Positions 46,844 to 55,544 of a stretch of DNA of 55,544 bases are shown piece by piece (the first letter of the stretch is position 1; each line of letters starts with the position of its first letter). The position numbers were made by a program, and so were the translations under genes. The stretch covers positions 1 through 55,544 of the forward strand of contig CADEDO010000014.1 in NCBI GenBank assembly GCA_902826115.1. The letters are read 5' to 3'. A model generated the notes under the pieces. It saw only the letters and a program-made list of their open reading frames with translations, did not search any database and was not told the origin of the DNA. This DNA is from an uncultured Nitrosomonas sp. (GTDB lineage: Bacteria; Pseudomonadota; Gammaproteobacteria; Burkholderiales; Nitrosomonadaceae).

Positions 46844-47980
46844 TTATAGCCGATTTCCGACAAACTGCACCAGACTGGTTGCCAAATCATCTTGTTTGAA
46901 TAACTGACTGACCCAGTTTTTATTATGTCGCTGCATTGACTGGTGAAAGCGCAAGAAGTTCATCCAAATGTGTTGATTCATTTCATACTTGCCATTCCAG
47001 CTGTGCCACATGTCACGGACTGCAACAGCCATTTCCAAGGGCATATTGATCGTATATAAATCAAGAAATGCATCCAGTTTTTTCCAATGAGCATCGTCTG
47101 TTTGCGGGTAAATATTCCAAACAAACGGATTGATTGCCCACTGAGCGCGCACAAAAGAATCCTCACCTCTTACAAAATTAACATCACAACTCCAAAGTAA
47201 TTGATCATAATCAGTTTGTTCCATAAACGGGATAATCTGAACAGTAAGTGCGCCCTGACTGAACTGGCTCTCAGATTGCGATATTTCATTTTTGAGAAAT
47301 GCCGCAATACTTTCGGTTGCCTCACCCTGGGGAACGATTAGCAGAATCGGTATTGAAGATAGTGTTAATACCTGGATGAGCTTTTCTACAGGCGCATCGG
47401 CATAGCAAAATAATGAAATGCGTATTTCACCCGATTTGCGCGCAGGTAACTTCTTACGCTGCAAAAATGCCTGTTCGGCTGCTGCGTCGAAAGCATTTCT
47501 TTGCACCACCAAACCTTTCTCGCGCAGCAATCCACCAGTACCTGGCGCAAATCCGGGGAAAAAACATGTTTTGGTCAAGGAAAAGCGAGGATGAGGTGAA
47601 GGCAAGCCATGAAATTGCATCACCCACGGTTCTGCACTGAGATATTCCAGATTAATCCAAACAGGAGGTTTCGTTTGCTGCGACATCGCCGTCACATACG
47701 CTTCAGGCAAATCACAAGCGAATGCTTCAATGACCACATCAGCAGGTGCCACTTCTGCAAATGCCGGATGCCATTGATAAATATCGACACCCTGCACGAC
47801 CTGACGTTGATGATGAGGATCAAGATCCGGTGCTATACGGGCAAAACTGATCAGATCATCGACCCATAGTCTTACGACCTGCCGATGCTCCTGCGTCAAT
47901 TGGCGTGCTAACCGCCAGCAGACCCCGATATCGCCAAAGTTATCGATAACCTTGCAAAAAATATCCCATCTGTGCTGCAT
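46844..47980 (-). CDS. earP: EF-P arginine rhamnosyltransferase EarP
   Basis: EarP transfers rhamnose from dTDP-rhamnose to Arg32 of EF-P. I chose the ATG at 47980 (MQHRWDIFCKVIDNFGDIG) because it puts the catalytic aspartates at 13 and 17, as in characterised EarP. A TTG start at 48034 would overlap rimO. The conserved motifs WINLEYLSAEPWV, FFPGFAPGTGGLLRE and NFVRGEDSFVRAQWAINPFVW are intact. The gene is 378 residues and adjacent to its substrate gene, as expected. Confidence 0.94.
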   Translation of the reverse strand: MQHRWDIFCKVIDNFGDIGVCWRLARQLTQEHRQVVRLWVDDLISFARIAPDLDPHHQRQVVQGVDIYQWHPAFAEVAPADVVIEAFACDLPEAYVTAMSQQTKPPVWINLEYLSAEPWVMQFHGLPSPHPRFSLTKTCFFPGFAPGTGGLLREKGLVVQRNAFDAAAEQAFLQRKKLPARKSGEIRISLFCYADAPVEKLIQVLTLSSIPILLIVPQGEATESIAAFLKNEISQSESQFSQGALTVQIIPFMEQTDYDQLLWSCDVNFVRGEDSFVRAQWAINPFVWNIYPQTDDAHWKKLDAFLDLYTINMPLEMAVAVRDMWHSWNGKYEMNQHIWMNFLRFHQSMQRHNKNWVSQLFKQDDLATSLVQFVGNRL

Positions 47981-48023
47981 ATTGCATAGTTGGGGAGGGA
48001 TGTGAGACTTAAAGGTAAACGAT

Positions 48024-49361
48024 TTATTCGTCAATTCTTACGGCAAATAAATCATGCGCATCTGCATCGGTGATCTCAACCTCAATGAAATCCCCAGGTT
48101 GCCCATGGGTAGTGCTTTCCACGTAGACCAATCCGTCAATTTCCGGTGCATCCGCGCTACTTCTGGCAACCATGCCTTCTTCAGTCAACTCGTCAATCAT
48201 CACCGTCATCTTCTGCCCCACTTTGGTTGCCAGGCGTTGGCGGCTGATTTCTTCCTGTAATTGCATAAAGCGCGCACGCCGCTCTTCCTTGACTGCTTCC
48301 GGTACATGGTCCGGCAACTGATTGGCAGTTGCACCTTCCACCGGTGAATAAGCGAAGCACCCCACACGATCCAATTGAGCTTCCTGCAAGAAAGCCAGCA
48401 GTTCTTCAAATTCTGCGTCCGTTTCACCCGGAAAACCGACAATGAAGGTACTGCGCAATGTTATATCGGGACAAACCTTTCGCCATTGCTGGATGCGCGC
48501 CAAATTATTCTCGGCACTGGCTGGCCGTTTCATGGCTTTCAGAATACGAGAATTCGCATGTTGAAACGGCACATCCAGATAAGGCAGTATTTTGCCCTCC
48601 GCCATCAAAGGAATCACTTCATCCACATGGGGATAGGGATACACATAATGCAGGCGTACCCACACGCCCAAGGAACCCAGTGCCTGCGCAAGCTCGGTGA
48701 GACGGGTTTTAACCGGCCTGCCTTGCCAGAAGCCCGTGCGGTATTTCACATCGACTCCGTAAGCGCTGGTGTCCTGTGAAATGATCAAAAGCTCTTTGAC
48801 ACCGGCATCAACCAGGTGCTCCGCTTCCTGCATCACTTGGTGAATCGGCCGACTCACCAAATCACCACGCATGGAGGGAATAATGCAAAAAGTGCAGCGA
48901 TGGTTGCAGCCCTCAGAAATTTTGACATACGCGTAATGTCTGGGCGTTAACCGAATTCCCTGTGGCGGTATCAGGCTGGTATAAGGATCATGCGGTTGGG
49001 GCAAATGCGCATGGATGGCAGACATGACTTCCGGCAGTGCATGCGGCCCCGTAACCGCCAAGACTTGAGGATGTGCTTTCTTAACCACATCCCCTCCCTC
49101 TTTGGCGCCCAAACAGCCCGTGACAATGACTTTACCATTCTCGGCCAAGGCTTCTCCGATGGCATCCAGAGATTCCTCGACGGCGCTATCAATAAACCCA
49201 CAGGTGTTCACCACCACCAGATCGGCATCTTCATACGAAGGCGATATTTCATAACCTTCCGCGCGCAATTGCGTCAAAATCTGCTCAGAATCAACCAATG
49301 CTTTTGGGCAGCCTAATGAAATAAAGCCAACTTTTTGTGAGTTTTGTTTAGATGATGACAT
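48024..49361 (-). CDS. rimO: Ribosomal protein S12 methylthiotransferase RimO
   Basis: RimO is a radical SAM enzyme that methylthiolates an aspartate of ribosomal protein S12. The 445 residues have the N-terminal MTTase domain with cluster cysteines 18, 54 and 83 (GCPK, NTCGF, GCLG), the radical SAM motif Cys152-x3-Cys156-x2-Cys159 ([10 protein letters not shown]) and a C-terminal TRAM domain. The phrase [16 protein letters not shown] identifies RimO rather than MiaB. It ends near the earP start. Confidence 0.96.
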   Translation of the reverse strand: MSSSKQNSQKVGFISLGCPKALVDSEQILTQLRAEGYEISPSYEDADLVVVNTCGFIDSAVEESLDAIGEALAENGKVIVTGCLGAKEGGDVVKKAHPQVLAVTGPHALPEVMSAIHAHLPQPHDPYTSLIPPQGIRLTPRHYAYVKISEGCNHRCTFCIIPSMRGDLVSRPIHQVMQEAEHLVDAGVKELLIISQDTSAYGVDVKYRTGFWQGRPVKTRLTELAQALGSLGVWVRLHYVYPYPHVDEVIPLMAEGKILPYLDVPFQHANSRILKAMKRPASAENNLARIQQWRKVCPDITLRSTFIVGFPGETDAEFEELLAFLQEAQLDRVGCFAYSPVEGATANQLPDHVPEAVKEERRARFMQLQEEISRQRLATKVGQKMTVMIDELTEEGMVARSSADAPEIDGLVYVESTTHGQPGDFIEVEITDADAHDLFAVRIDE

Positions 49362-49566
49362 GAAATAAAATTAAGTAGGAGTAGAGGCGACAAGTAGTCA
49401 GTAAACATCGAATTTTATCTGATTACAGTCGATTGCGACTTTTTATCTTCGCATGGCTGCGAGCGCATACAAACCTGTAAGGTTGAAAAATTTAAATGAC
49501 TAACTTCAATTGCAGTATTTTATTGATAACAGATACACATCGACTACCTTGCGCAGTTGCAATAAT

Positions 49567-49794
49567 CTACGCGGGTCCGACAAACCGTGCAGCGTCAATA
49601 ATCGACCATAAATGAATCAGGCCGCCGATCACCGCAGGAATAATGAGCACGGCAAAAAAATACCCGATACCGACAACAACGAAAAATAAAAATGCGGGTA
49701 ACAATCGTCCTTGCACCAATTGCCCCAAACCTGGAATAAAGAAACTACAAACCGCAGCTAGCACATTCCCGCCTGATCCCTGCCCTGACATCAT
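49567..49794 (-). CDS. Small two-helix membrane protein (TM2-like)
   Basis: The 75-residue protein from ATG 49794 (MMSGQGSGG; GAGGA just upstream) has two predicted membrane helices. Its pattern SFFIPGLGQLVQGRLLPAF and LIHLWSIIDAARF resembles TM2-type and related small pore-like families, with a Gly-Leu-Gly turn between them. I do not know its role. It lies just downstream of the gene at 49829-50530 on the same strand. Confidence 0.7.
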   Translation of the reverse strand: MMSGQGSGGNVLAAVCSFFIPGLGQLVQGRLLPAFLFFVVVGIGYFFAVLIIPAVIGGLIHLWSIIDAARFVGPA

Positions 49795-49828
49795 GTTTCC
49801 TCTTTCCTCACTGATTATTACCTTAAAA

Positions 49829-50530
49829 TTAATTACTTTTGCTGATAGTACTTTCATTCTTGATCGTATGCTCATAGTCAATGCCGATCATATTGCCTGC
49901 CATTTTTTTCTCACGAATTTCTTCCAAATTACCGAGCTTGTTTATGCGCAACGAGGTATCCTGAATCAATTCATCCAGCTTTTTAATGGATTCGGGTGAC
50001 AATGTTTGGGTTTTATCAATTTCAAGACGAATAAACTGTAAATTGTTCAAAAAATTACCGGTGATATCCTGCACTGTCCGCATGGTAGCTTTTAATACTT
50101 TTAATTTTTCTTCGCGTATCTCAATTTCACGGATAGAGTGCATACTCTGTAAGCGCGCTTGATGTAACGCTTCGGTTTGGCCTTGTTGAATCAACGCCAG
50201 TATTGCCGCGGTCCAGATCGAAGCGACTGCCAAAAGTCGATTTGCAACCGTCTGATAGATGGGTATGTCACTCGGTGGCGATCCCATATATCCAATCCCC
50301 ACTAATAGCGTGCATACCGCGGCAACCACGATGGTAAAACGCTTTACAGGAGATCTTAACGAAAGCAGCACGACCACGATATAAAGAATTCCACTGGCAA
50401 CCCCCAACAGAGTGATCATATCCAGCAACAAAATTAATATTGCGACCAGACCACAAGTGAAATAGACACTTAACTGCGTGGAATTGCCTTGATCGGATGA
50501 GTTTGCATTGAGATAATTCGAATCGCTCAT
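49829..50530 (-). CDS. Four-helix membrane protein with kinase-like helical pair, no kinase domain
   Basis: The 233-residue protein has about four membrane helices in its first 115 residues (LVAILILLLDMITLL, LYIVVVLLSLRS, FTIVVAAVCTLLVGIGYMG, RLLAVASIWTAAILALIQQG), then a coiled coil and two long helices (VLKATMRTVQDITGNFLNNL, TSLRINKLGNLEEIREKKMA). The helical pair looks like a histidine-kinase dimerisation domain, but I see no phosphoacceptor motif or ATPase domain. It could be a sensor or partner of another kinase, or a truncated one. It ends inside the region upstream of the small membrane gene. Function unknown. Confidence 0.65.
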   Translation of the reverse strand: MSDSNYLNANSSDQGNSTQLSVYFTCGLVAILILLLDMITLLGVASGILYIVVVLLSLRSPVKRFTIVVAAVCTLLVGIGYMGSPPSDIPIYQTVANRLLAVASIWTAAILALIQQGQTEALHQARLQSMHSIREIEIREEKLKVLKATMRTVQDITGNFLNNLQFIRLEIDKTQTLSPESIKKLDELIQDTSLRINKLGNLEEIREKKMAGNMIGIDYEHTIKNESTISKSN

Positions 50531-50605
50531 TTTCAGCCTTATCAGACAATTTTCTTAAGACCAGTTCGGCATAACTATATCAAATTACTTTATCTAAAAT
50601 GACAT

Positions 50606-51520
50606 TTATTTTTTTGATTCGAGCATCAGTTTCGCAGCTTCCTTTAATAGAAATTCCCTAAAGGTTTTTGCAACTCCCGATAAGCGTTTGTTCTTTCTAT
50701 TCACCACATGCCAGAAGCGAATAATTGGAAATCCTTGCACATCCAACACCTTGAGACGCTTGGTTTCAAGTTCCAGCTCTGCCGTATGCTGCGACATGAT
50801 GCCTAATCCCATGCCCGCTTGCACTGCCTGCTTGATCGCCTCGGTAGTATCCGTCTCCATGCCTTTATTGATTTTGATTTGATGTTCTGCGAAGAAGCGC
50901 TCCATGGCACTGCGTGTGCCAGAACCTGATTCCCTTACAAGAAAAATCTCTTTGGCTAATCGCTGCACTGGAATGTTATGTTCCTGACATAACGGATGAT
51001 CAGGCGGCGCGATCACCACCAAAGGATTCGCCATAAATGATTCACTATCAATATCCAGATTTTCAGGCGGCTGCCCCATGATCGCCAGATCAATCAGATT
51101 ATCCGAAAGCTGCTTCAATACCGTTTCGCGATTGGAAACAGTCAAGCTGACCGTAACACCGCTATAACGTTGACAAAACTTTGCCAACAAATGCGGCGCA
51201 AAGTAATTCGCGGTGGTCACCACCGAGATATTAAGTTTCCCGCGTTCCATACCTTTCAACTCATCCAATGCAACTTCCATATCAGTCAATTGCTGGGAAA
51301 TTAAACGGCTATATTGATACAACTCGCGTCCTGCCTCAGTCAGATAAATTCGTTTACCTAATTGTTCAAAAAGCGGTAAACTAATATTGTCTTCAAGTTG
51401 CTTAATCTGCATGGAAACAGCAGGTTGAGTCAAGTGAAGTTCATCGGCGGCACGCGAATAGCTCAAGTGTCTGGCAACCGATTCAAACACTTTTAGTTGT
51501 CGCAAAGTAAGATGTAGCAT
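50606..51520 (-). CDS. cbbR: LysR-type regulator CbbR
   Basis: CbbR controls Calvin cycle genes. I chose the ATG at 51520 (MLHLTLRQLKVF), because the longer frame begins with TTG; this gives 304 residues. The LysR helix-turn-helix SYSRAADELHLTQPAVSMQIKQLED is intact, as is the effector domain (GKLNISVVTTANYFAPHLLAKF). It is divergent from cbbL, the normal arrangement, and an inverted repeat in the gap is a plausible binding site. Confidence 0.93.
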   Translation of the reverse strand: MLHLTLRQLKVFESVARHLSYSRAADELHLTQPAVSMQIKQLEDNISLPLFEQLGKRIYLTEAGRELYQYSRLISQQLTDMEVALDELKGMERGKLNISVVTTANYFAPHLLAKFCQRYSGVTVSLTVSNRETVLKQLSDNLIDLAIMGQPPENLDIDSESFMANPLVVIAPPDHPLCQEHNIPVQRLAKEIFLVRESGSGTRSAMERFFAEHQIKINKGMETDTTEAIKQAVQAGMGLGIMSQHTAELELETKRLKVLDVQGFPIIRFWHVVNRKNKRLSGVAKTFREFLLKEAAKLMLESKK

Positions 51521-51543
51521 GCATCGACTCAATAAGTTTCAAT

Positions 51544-51559
51544 ATAAGTACAACCTTAT
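51544..51559. promoter_or_regulatory. Possible CbbR binding site
   Basis: ATAAG TACAAC CTTAT at 51544-51559 is an inverted repeat of the LysR type, about 23 bp upstream of the cbbL -35. The divergent gap is short (about 190 bp), so most of it may be operator. Confidence 0.5.
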
Positions 51560-51581
51560 CATAAATATTAGAATTATTGAT

Positions 51582-51610
51582 TTGTTCTTATAGTTATTTA
51601 ACGCTATAGT
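51582..51610 (+). promoter_or_regulatory. Candidate cbbL promoter
   Basis: TTGTTC (51582-51587) and TATAGT (51605-51610) are separated by 17 bp. The weak -35 fits an activator-dependent promoter. Transcription would begin about 95 bp upstream of cbbL. Confidence 0.55.
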
Positions 51611-51713
51611 TCATTTCATTGATTTGAGTAGTCATGTTCGTAACGCAATATCCTCTCTTTTCTGCCTGCGCTTTTTGGCTGAAGCTGAGTGGAACTTAAC
51701 TGGAGAAGAAACT

Positions 51714-53135
51714 ATGGCAGTAAAAATATATAACGCTGGTGTCAAAGAATATCGACAAACCTACTGGACCCCTGATTACACTCCACTGGATACCGACCTT
51801 CTGGCATGTTTCAAGATTACGCCGCAACCCGGTGTACCGCGCGAAGAAGTAGCCGCTGCCGTGGCTGCAGAGTCTTCCACGGGTACTTGGACTACAGTAT
51901 GGACTGATCTTTTAACCGATTTGGATTACTACAAAGGACGTGCGTACAAGATTGAAGACGTACCTGGAGATGATACCTGCTTCTACGCTTTCGTAGCTTA
52001 TCCTATTGATCTGTTTGAAGAAGGTTCCGTAGTTAACGTACTGACTTCGCTGGTAGGTAACGTATTTGGATTTAAGGCACTACGTGCACTGCGTCTGGAA
52101 GATGTCCGTTTCCCGATTGCCTACGTCAAAACCTGCGGTGGACCTCCTGCAGGTATTCAAGTAGAACGCGATCGTCTGAACAAATATGGCCGCGCACTGT
52201 TAGGTTGCACCATTAAGCCTAAGCTGGGTCTGTCCGCCAAAAATTATGGTCGTGCCGTATACGAATGTCTACGCGGCGGTCTGGATCTGACCAAGGACGA
52301 TGAGAACGTTAACAGTCAACCGTTCATGCGCTGGCGTGATCGCTTCGAATTCGTGGTGGAAGCTTGCCAAAAAGCTGAGCGCGAAACCGGAGAACGTAAA
52401 GGTCACTACTTGAACGTCACCGCGCCAACCCCGGAAGAAATGTACAAACGTGCGGAGTTTGCTAAAGAATTAGGCGCACCGATCATTATGCATGACTACT
52501 TGACCGGCGGTTTAACAGCCAACACAGGATTGGCTAACTGGTGCCGCAACAATGGAATGCTGCTGCATATCCATCGTGCTATGCACGCTGTGCTTGACCG
52601 CAACCCACACCATGGTATTCATTTTCGCGTTTTAACCAAAGTGCTGCGTTTGTCCGGTGGCGATCATCTGCATTCCGGTACCGTGGTCGGCAAGCTAGAA
52701 GGCGACCGTGCAGCAACTCTTGGCTGGATCGATACCATGCGCGATAAGTTCATCAAAGAAGACCGCAGCCGCGGCCTGTTCTTCGATCAAGACTGGGGTT
52801 CCATGCCAGGCGTATTCCCGGTTGCTTCGGGTGGTATTCACGTTTGGCATATGCCAGCACTAGTCGCTATTTTCGGTGATGATGCCTGCTTGCAATTTGG
52901 TGGTGGTACCTTAGGTCACCCATGGGGTAATGCTGCAGGTGCCGCTGCAAACCGTGTGGCATTGGAAGCTTGCGTGGAAGCGCGTAACCAAGGTGTTGAA
53001 ATCGAGAAGGAAGGCAAAGCGATTCTAACCAAAGCTGCTAAGAGCAGTCCCGAACTAAAAATCGCCATGGAAACATGGAAAGAAATCAAGTTCGAGTTTG
53101 ATACGGTTGATAAGCTCGACGTAGCCCACAAGTAA
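51714..53135 (+). CDS. cbbL: RuBisCO large subunit, form IA
   Basis: CbbL fixes CO2 on ribulose bisphosphate. I chose the ATG at 51714 ([18 protein letters not shown]) with GGAG upstream, giving 473 residues; the longer frame from 51624 has no family match. The carbamylation lysine Lys194 with Asp196 and Glu197 is in [14 protein letters not shown], and the catalytic motif [11 protein letters not shown] is intact. The N-terminus and [18 protein letters not shown] are form IA. The lone form IA set with CbbQ and CbbO, and no carboxysome genes after cbbS, fits the IAq type. Confidence 0.98.
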   Translation: MAVKIYNAGVKEYRQTYWTPDYTPLDTDLLACFKITPQPGVPREEVAAAVAAESSTGTWTTVWTDLLTDLDYYKGRAYKIEDVPGDDTCFYAFVAYPIDLFEEGSVVNVLTSLVGNVFGFKALRALRLEDVRFPIAYVKTCGGPPAGIQVERDRLNKYGRALLGCTIKPKLGLSAKNYGRAVYECLRGGLDLTKDDENVNSQPFMRWRDRFEFVVEACQKAERETGERKGHYLNVTAPTPEEMYKRAEFAKELGAPIIMHDYLTGGLTANTGLANWCRNNGMLLHIHRAMHAVLDRNPHHGIHFRVLTKVLRLSGGDHLHSGTVVGKLEGDRAATLGWIDTMRDKFIKEDRSRGLFFDQDWGSMPGVFPVASGGIHVWHMPALVAIFGDDACLQFGGGTLGHPWGNAAGAAANRVALEACVEARNQGVEIEKEGKAILTKAAKSSPELKIAMETWKEIKFEFDTVDKLDVAHK

Positions 53136-53214
53136 GCAATATATGACTAAAGAAGAAGAGTCGATGGTTAACACCGCTTTTCTTCTTCATCTCTCTAAAA
53201 ATGAGGAATAAACA

Positions 53215-53571
53215 ATGAGTGAAGTAATAGACTACAAATCACGTGTCAGTGATCCAGCAAGCCGTAAGTTTGAGACATTCTCCTACCTGCCTGCGATGGC
53301 TGACAAAGATATCAAGAAGCAAGTAGAGTATTTAATTAGTAAAGGCTGGAATCCAGCCATCGAGCATACAGAACCAGAGTATGTAATGGACTCCTACTGG
53401 TATATGTGGAAACTACCTATGTTTGGTGAAACTGATGTAGAACGCGTGCTGGCAGAAGCTGCCGCATGTCATAAAGCCAATCCGAATAATCATGTTCGTT
53501 TAATTGGTTACAACAATTTCAACCAATCACAAGGCACTGCCATGGTGATATACCGCGGCAAGACTGTGTAA
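53215..53571 (+). CDS. cbbS: RuBisCO small subunit, form IA
   Basis: CbbS completes the hexadecamer. The 118 residues match form IA ([58 protein letters not shown]). The GAGGAATAAAC before the ATG contains a ribosome binding site. It is 79 bp after cbbL and ends upstream of a strong terminator-like hairpin. Confidence 0.98.
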   Translation: MSEVIDYKSRVSDPASRKFETFSYLPAMADKDIKKQVEYLISKGWNPAIEHTEPEYVMDSYWYMWKLPMFGETDVERVLAEAAACHKANPNNHVRLIGYNNFNQSQGTAMVIYRGKTV

Positions 53572-53595
53572 GATACAACGGGTTTCGTACCCTGG

Positions 53596-53632
53596 AACCC
53601 CCTTCCCTGTAAAAGGATCGGGGGTTTTTTTT
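53596..53632 (+). terminator. Terminator or attenuator between cbbS and cbbQ
   Basis: The stem AACCCCC / GGGGGTT with additional inner pairing (TTCC / GGA) is followed by eight T residues. It lies 25 bp after cbbS. It may end most cbbLS transcripts and let some continue to cbbQ, giving higher RuBisCO than activase. Confidence 0.85.
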
Positions 53633-53677
53633 GCCCCAAATAAAGTACTTTTCAGATAGCTATAACAGGAGTTCATC

Positions 53678-54484
53678 ATGAGCGAAATCATTGATCAATA
53701 CCGTGTAACCACCCAGCCCTATTACCATCCCGTAGCTGATGAGGTGGAATTATATGAAGCCGCCTATTCGGTACGCATGCCGATGATGCTGAAAGGTCCT
53801 ACCGGCTGCGGTAAAACTCGTTTTGTTGAATACATGGCCTGGAAATTAAAAAAACCGCTGATTACCGTGGCTTGTAACGAAGATATGACCGCATCTGACC
53901 TAGTGGGCCGTTTTTTGTTGGATGCCAACGGCACACGCTGGCAAGATGGTCCGTTAGCTGTTGCGGCTCGCTATGGCGCCATCTGCTATCTGGACGAAGT
54001 CGTTGAAGCACGCCAGGATACCACTGTGGTGATTCACCCGCTAACCGACAATCGCCGTGTTCTACCCTTGGAGAAAAAAGGCGAACTCGTTCATGCGCAT
54101 GCTGACTTCCAGATTGTCATTTCCTACAACCCCGGTTATCAAAGTTTGATGAAAGACCTCAAACAATCCACCAAACAGCGTTTTGGCGCACTGGATTTTA
54201 ATTATCCTAACCATGACGTTGAAAGTGAAATTGTGTCGCACGAAACGGGTGTATCCACTGAAATTGCTGAAAAACTGGTATCGATTGCGGAACGTGCACG
54301 TAACCTCAAAGGCCATGGATTGGATGAAGGCATCTCAACGCGTATGCTGATTTATGCAGGTAGTCTCATCGCCAAAAAAGTGGACGCGCATGCTGCTTGC
54401 CGTGTTGCTTTGGTTCGCCCAATCACTGATGATCCGGATATGCGCGATGCACTGGATGCCGCAGTCAGCACTTTCTTTAATTAA
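53678..54484 (+). CDS. cbbQ: RuBisCO activase subunit CbbQ
   Basis: CbbQ is an AAA+ MoxR-type ATPase that with CbbO reactivates inhibited RuBisCO. The 268 residues have Walker A GPTGCGKT at 40-47, Walker B ([13 protein letters not shown]) and a conserved [13 protein letters not shown] sequence. GGAG precedes the ATG. It follows the cbbS terminator and precedes cbbO by about 58 bp. Confidence 0.95.
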   Translation: MSEIIDQYRVTTQPYYHPVADEVELYEAAYSVRMPMMLKGPTGCGKTRFVEYMAWKLKKPLITVACNEDMTASDLVGRFLLDANGTRWQDGPLAVAARYGAICYLDEVVEARQDTTVVIHPLTDNRRVLPLEKKGELVHAHADFQIVISYNPGYQSLMKDLKQSTKQRFGALDFNYPNHDVESEIVSHETGVSTEIAEKLVSIAERARNLKGHGLDEGISTRMLIYAGSLIAKKVDAHAACRVALVRPITDDPDMRDALDAAVSTFFN

Positions 54485-54541
54485 CAGTTTTTATACTTCA
54501 GAAAATTTTTGATTGTTTTGTGAATATAAACAGGTGCTCCC

Positions 54542-55544
54542 ATGAGTATTAATCTGGATGACTACAAAGAATTACTGGAAGATTTAGAACCGGAATCGAT
54601 TGAATTACTCAAGCATGCATGGCCAGAAGCTGTCAAAATTTTCTCGGCGCGTGGATTGGATAACTACCTGAAAGGCGCTTCGGCAATCCGGGGATTAGGG
54701 CGCGGACGTAGTCTGGTCGATTGTTGGATTGATGAAATCCCATTGGTTGCCAAAGAAATTGGTGAGGACGTTATTAGCGATCTGGCAACTTCTGCACTTT
54801 CACTCGCCTCCAGAACTTCAGGCGCAGTGATTGAATTAATGTTGGCGACTTCCCCCACTGCGGCAAAACGTCTCGGTGATGCGCAGCTATTCCAGAATTA
54901 CCTGCAATTCCTGAATACATTGATTGCACAAGCACCGCGCGGCATGCGTCCGATGCTCAACAAATTGGATATTCTGTTTGGGCAACTGACTCTGGGCGGA
55001 TTGCGCCGCTGGGCTATGTGGGGAGCGCATGCTCATCGCACGAATTATGAAGAGCAAATCAAATATTTTGGATTGGAATCCAAGGAATCACTCGCAGTAC
55101 TGCAAAAAGAACGCAAGGGCACCCTGTTTGTGGATGTGCAGCGCCGCATCAATATGTATCTGCGCGCACTATGGGCACGTGATTTTTTCATGAAACCCAC
55201 CTCCGGCGACTTTGAAACGCGCGAAGGTTACAAACCCTATATTGAAAATTACTTTATTTACCTGCCTGATGCTTATGACAGCCATGCAGGTGTAACCGCC
55301 ACCGAGGTGTATCGTGCCGCCGCCGCTCATGCCGCCGCACATCTGGTGGAAACCAAACAACCGATCTCTGCGGAAGGATTGAATCCGATGCAAATGGCGT
55401 GCATCTCCGTGATCGAAGATGCACGCGTCGAAGCACTTGCCATTCGCCGCTTTCCGGGATTACGCAAAACTTGGGCGGCCTTGCATACGGCCACGCCGGA
55501 TATGGCTGTCACCATGGGCGATTATCTCAATCGCCTGGCACGCG
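54542..55544 (+). CDS. cbbO: RuBisCO activase partner CbbO, truncated by the window edge
   Basis: CbbO is the adaptor that couples CbbQ to RuBisCO through a C-terminal von Willebrand A domain. About 334 residues are visible from ATG 54542 (MSINLDDYKELLEDLEPESIELL). The N-terminal and middle regions are typical of CbbO, with EGYKPYIENYFIYLPDAYDS and CISVIEDARVEALAIRRFPGLR. The frame is open to the last base; the vWA/MIDAS domain lies beyond. AGGTG before the ATG is a modest ribosome binding site. Confidence 0.92.
   Translation, partial: MSINLDDYKELLEDLEPESIELLKHAWPEAVKIFSARGLDNYLKGASAIRGLGRGRSLVDCWIDEIPLVAKEIGEDVISDLATSALSLASRTSGAVIELMLATSPTAAKRLGDAQLFQNYLQFLNTLIAQAPRGMRPMLNKLDILFGQLTLGGLRRWAMWGAHAHRTNYEEQIKYFGLESKESLAVLQKERKGTLFVDVQRRINMYLRALWARDFFMKPTSGDFETREGYKPYIENYFIYLPDAYDSHAGVTATEVYRAAAAHAAAHLVETKQPISAEGLNPMQMACISVIEDARVEALAIRRFPGLRKTWAALHTATPDMAVTMGDYLNRLAR

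Noticed and set aside
51624-51713. N-terminal extension of CbbL
   Set aside because: The first 30 residues have no family match, and a good ribosome binding site precedes MAVKIYN at 51714.

Overview
The window looks like a chromosomal segment of a motile, aerobic, autotrophic betaproteobacterium, most likely of the Nitrosomonas/Nitrosospira group. This is inferred from gene content, not from a search. The supports are a form IA RuBisCO with CbbR, CbbQ and CbbO, an aa3-type oxidase cluster with the betaproteobacterial accessory genes (CtaG, DUF2970, SURF1, SCO-like protein), an EF-P with Arg32 beside its rhamnosyltransferase EarP, and an IscR-led SUF operon that uses SufU.

Layout. 1-1115: the 3' end of a large FG-GAP/RTX-type surface or secreted protein. 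1244-3175: a highly regular coiled-coil protein made of forty uninterrupted 14-residue units. 3415-15159 (minus): a flagellar basal-body and export cluster fliF-G-H-I-J, fliK, fliL-M-N-O-P-Q-R. Sigma-54-type promoter motifs lie upstream of fliF, fliK and fliL. The divergent genes at 15549-18443 encode the matching FleS/FleR (FlrB/FlrC) two-component system, followed by fliE. 18668-22828: a lone sulfotransferase, two small hypothetical genes and an ABC-F ATPase. 23052-25952 (minus): an unknown gene, cheW and a chemoreceptor. 26351-30820: trmJ, argB, a PilI-like CheW-domain gene, a two-BON lipoprotein and a GlcD-type flavoprotein.

30964-37599 (minus): the cytochrome c oxidase cluster coxB-coxA-small assembly gene-ctaG-DUF2970-coxC-surf1-SCO-like-ctaB. 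No ctaA (heme A synthase) is present in it. 38048-38757: one IS1595-family insertion. 38918-46112 (plus): iscR-iscA-sufB-sufC-sufD-sufS-sufU-nfu. It is preceded by a 28-bp tandem duplication in which each copy is a near-perfect type 1 IscR site, and the duplication junction forms a good sigma-70 promoter. 46203-49361 (minus): efp, earP, rimO. 49567-50530: two small membrane-protein genes. 50606-end: cbbR divergent from cbbL-cbbS-cbbQ-cbbO; cbbO runs off the window.

Most of the window is ordinary core machinery. The least explained elements are the 14-residue-repeat protein (1244-3175), the duplicated IscR operator/promoter (38918-38973), the long inverted repeats at 22963-23001 and 33323-33390, the unknown gene at 25416-25952 beside chemotaxis genes, and the four-helix membrane protein with a histidine-kinase-like helical pair but no kinase domain (49829-50530).
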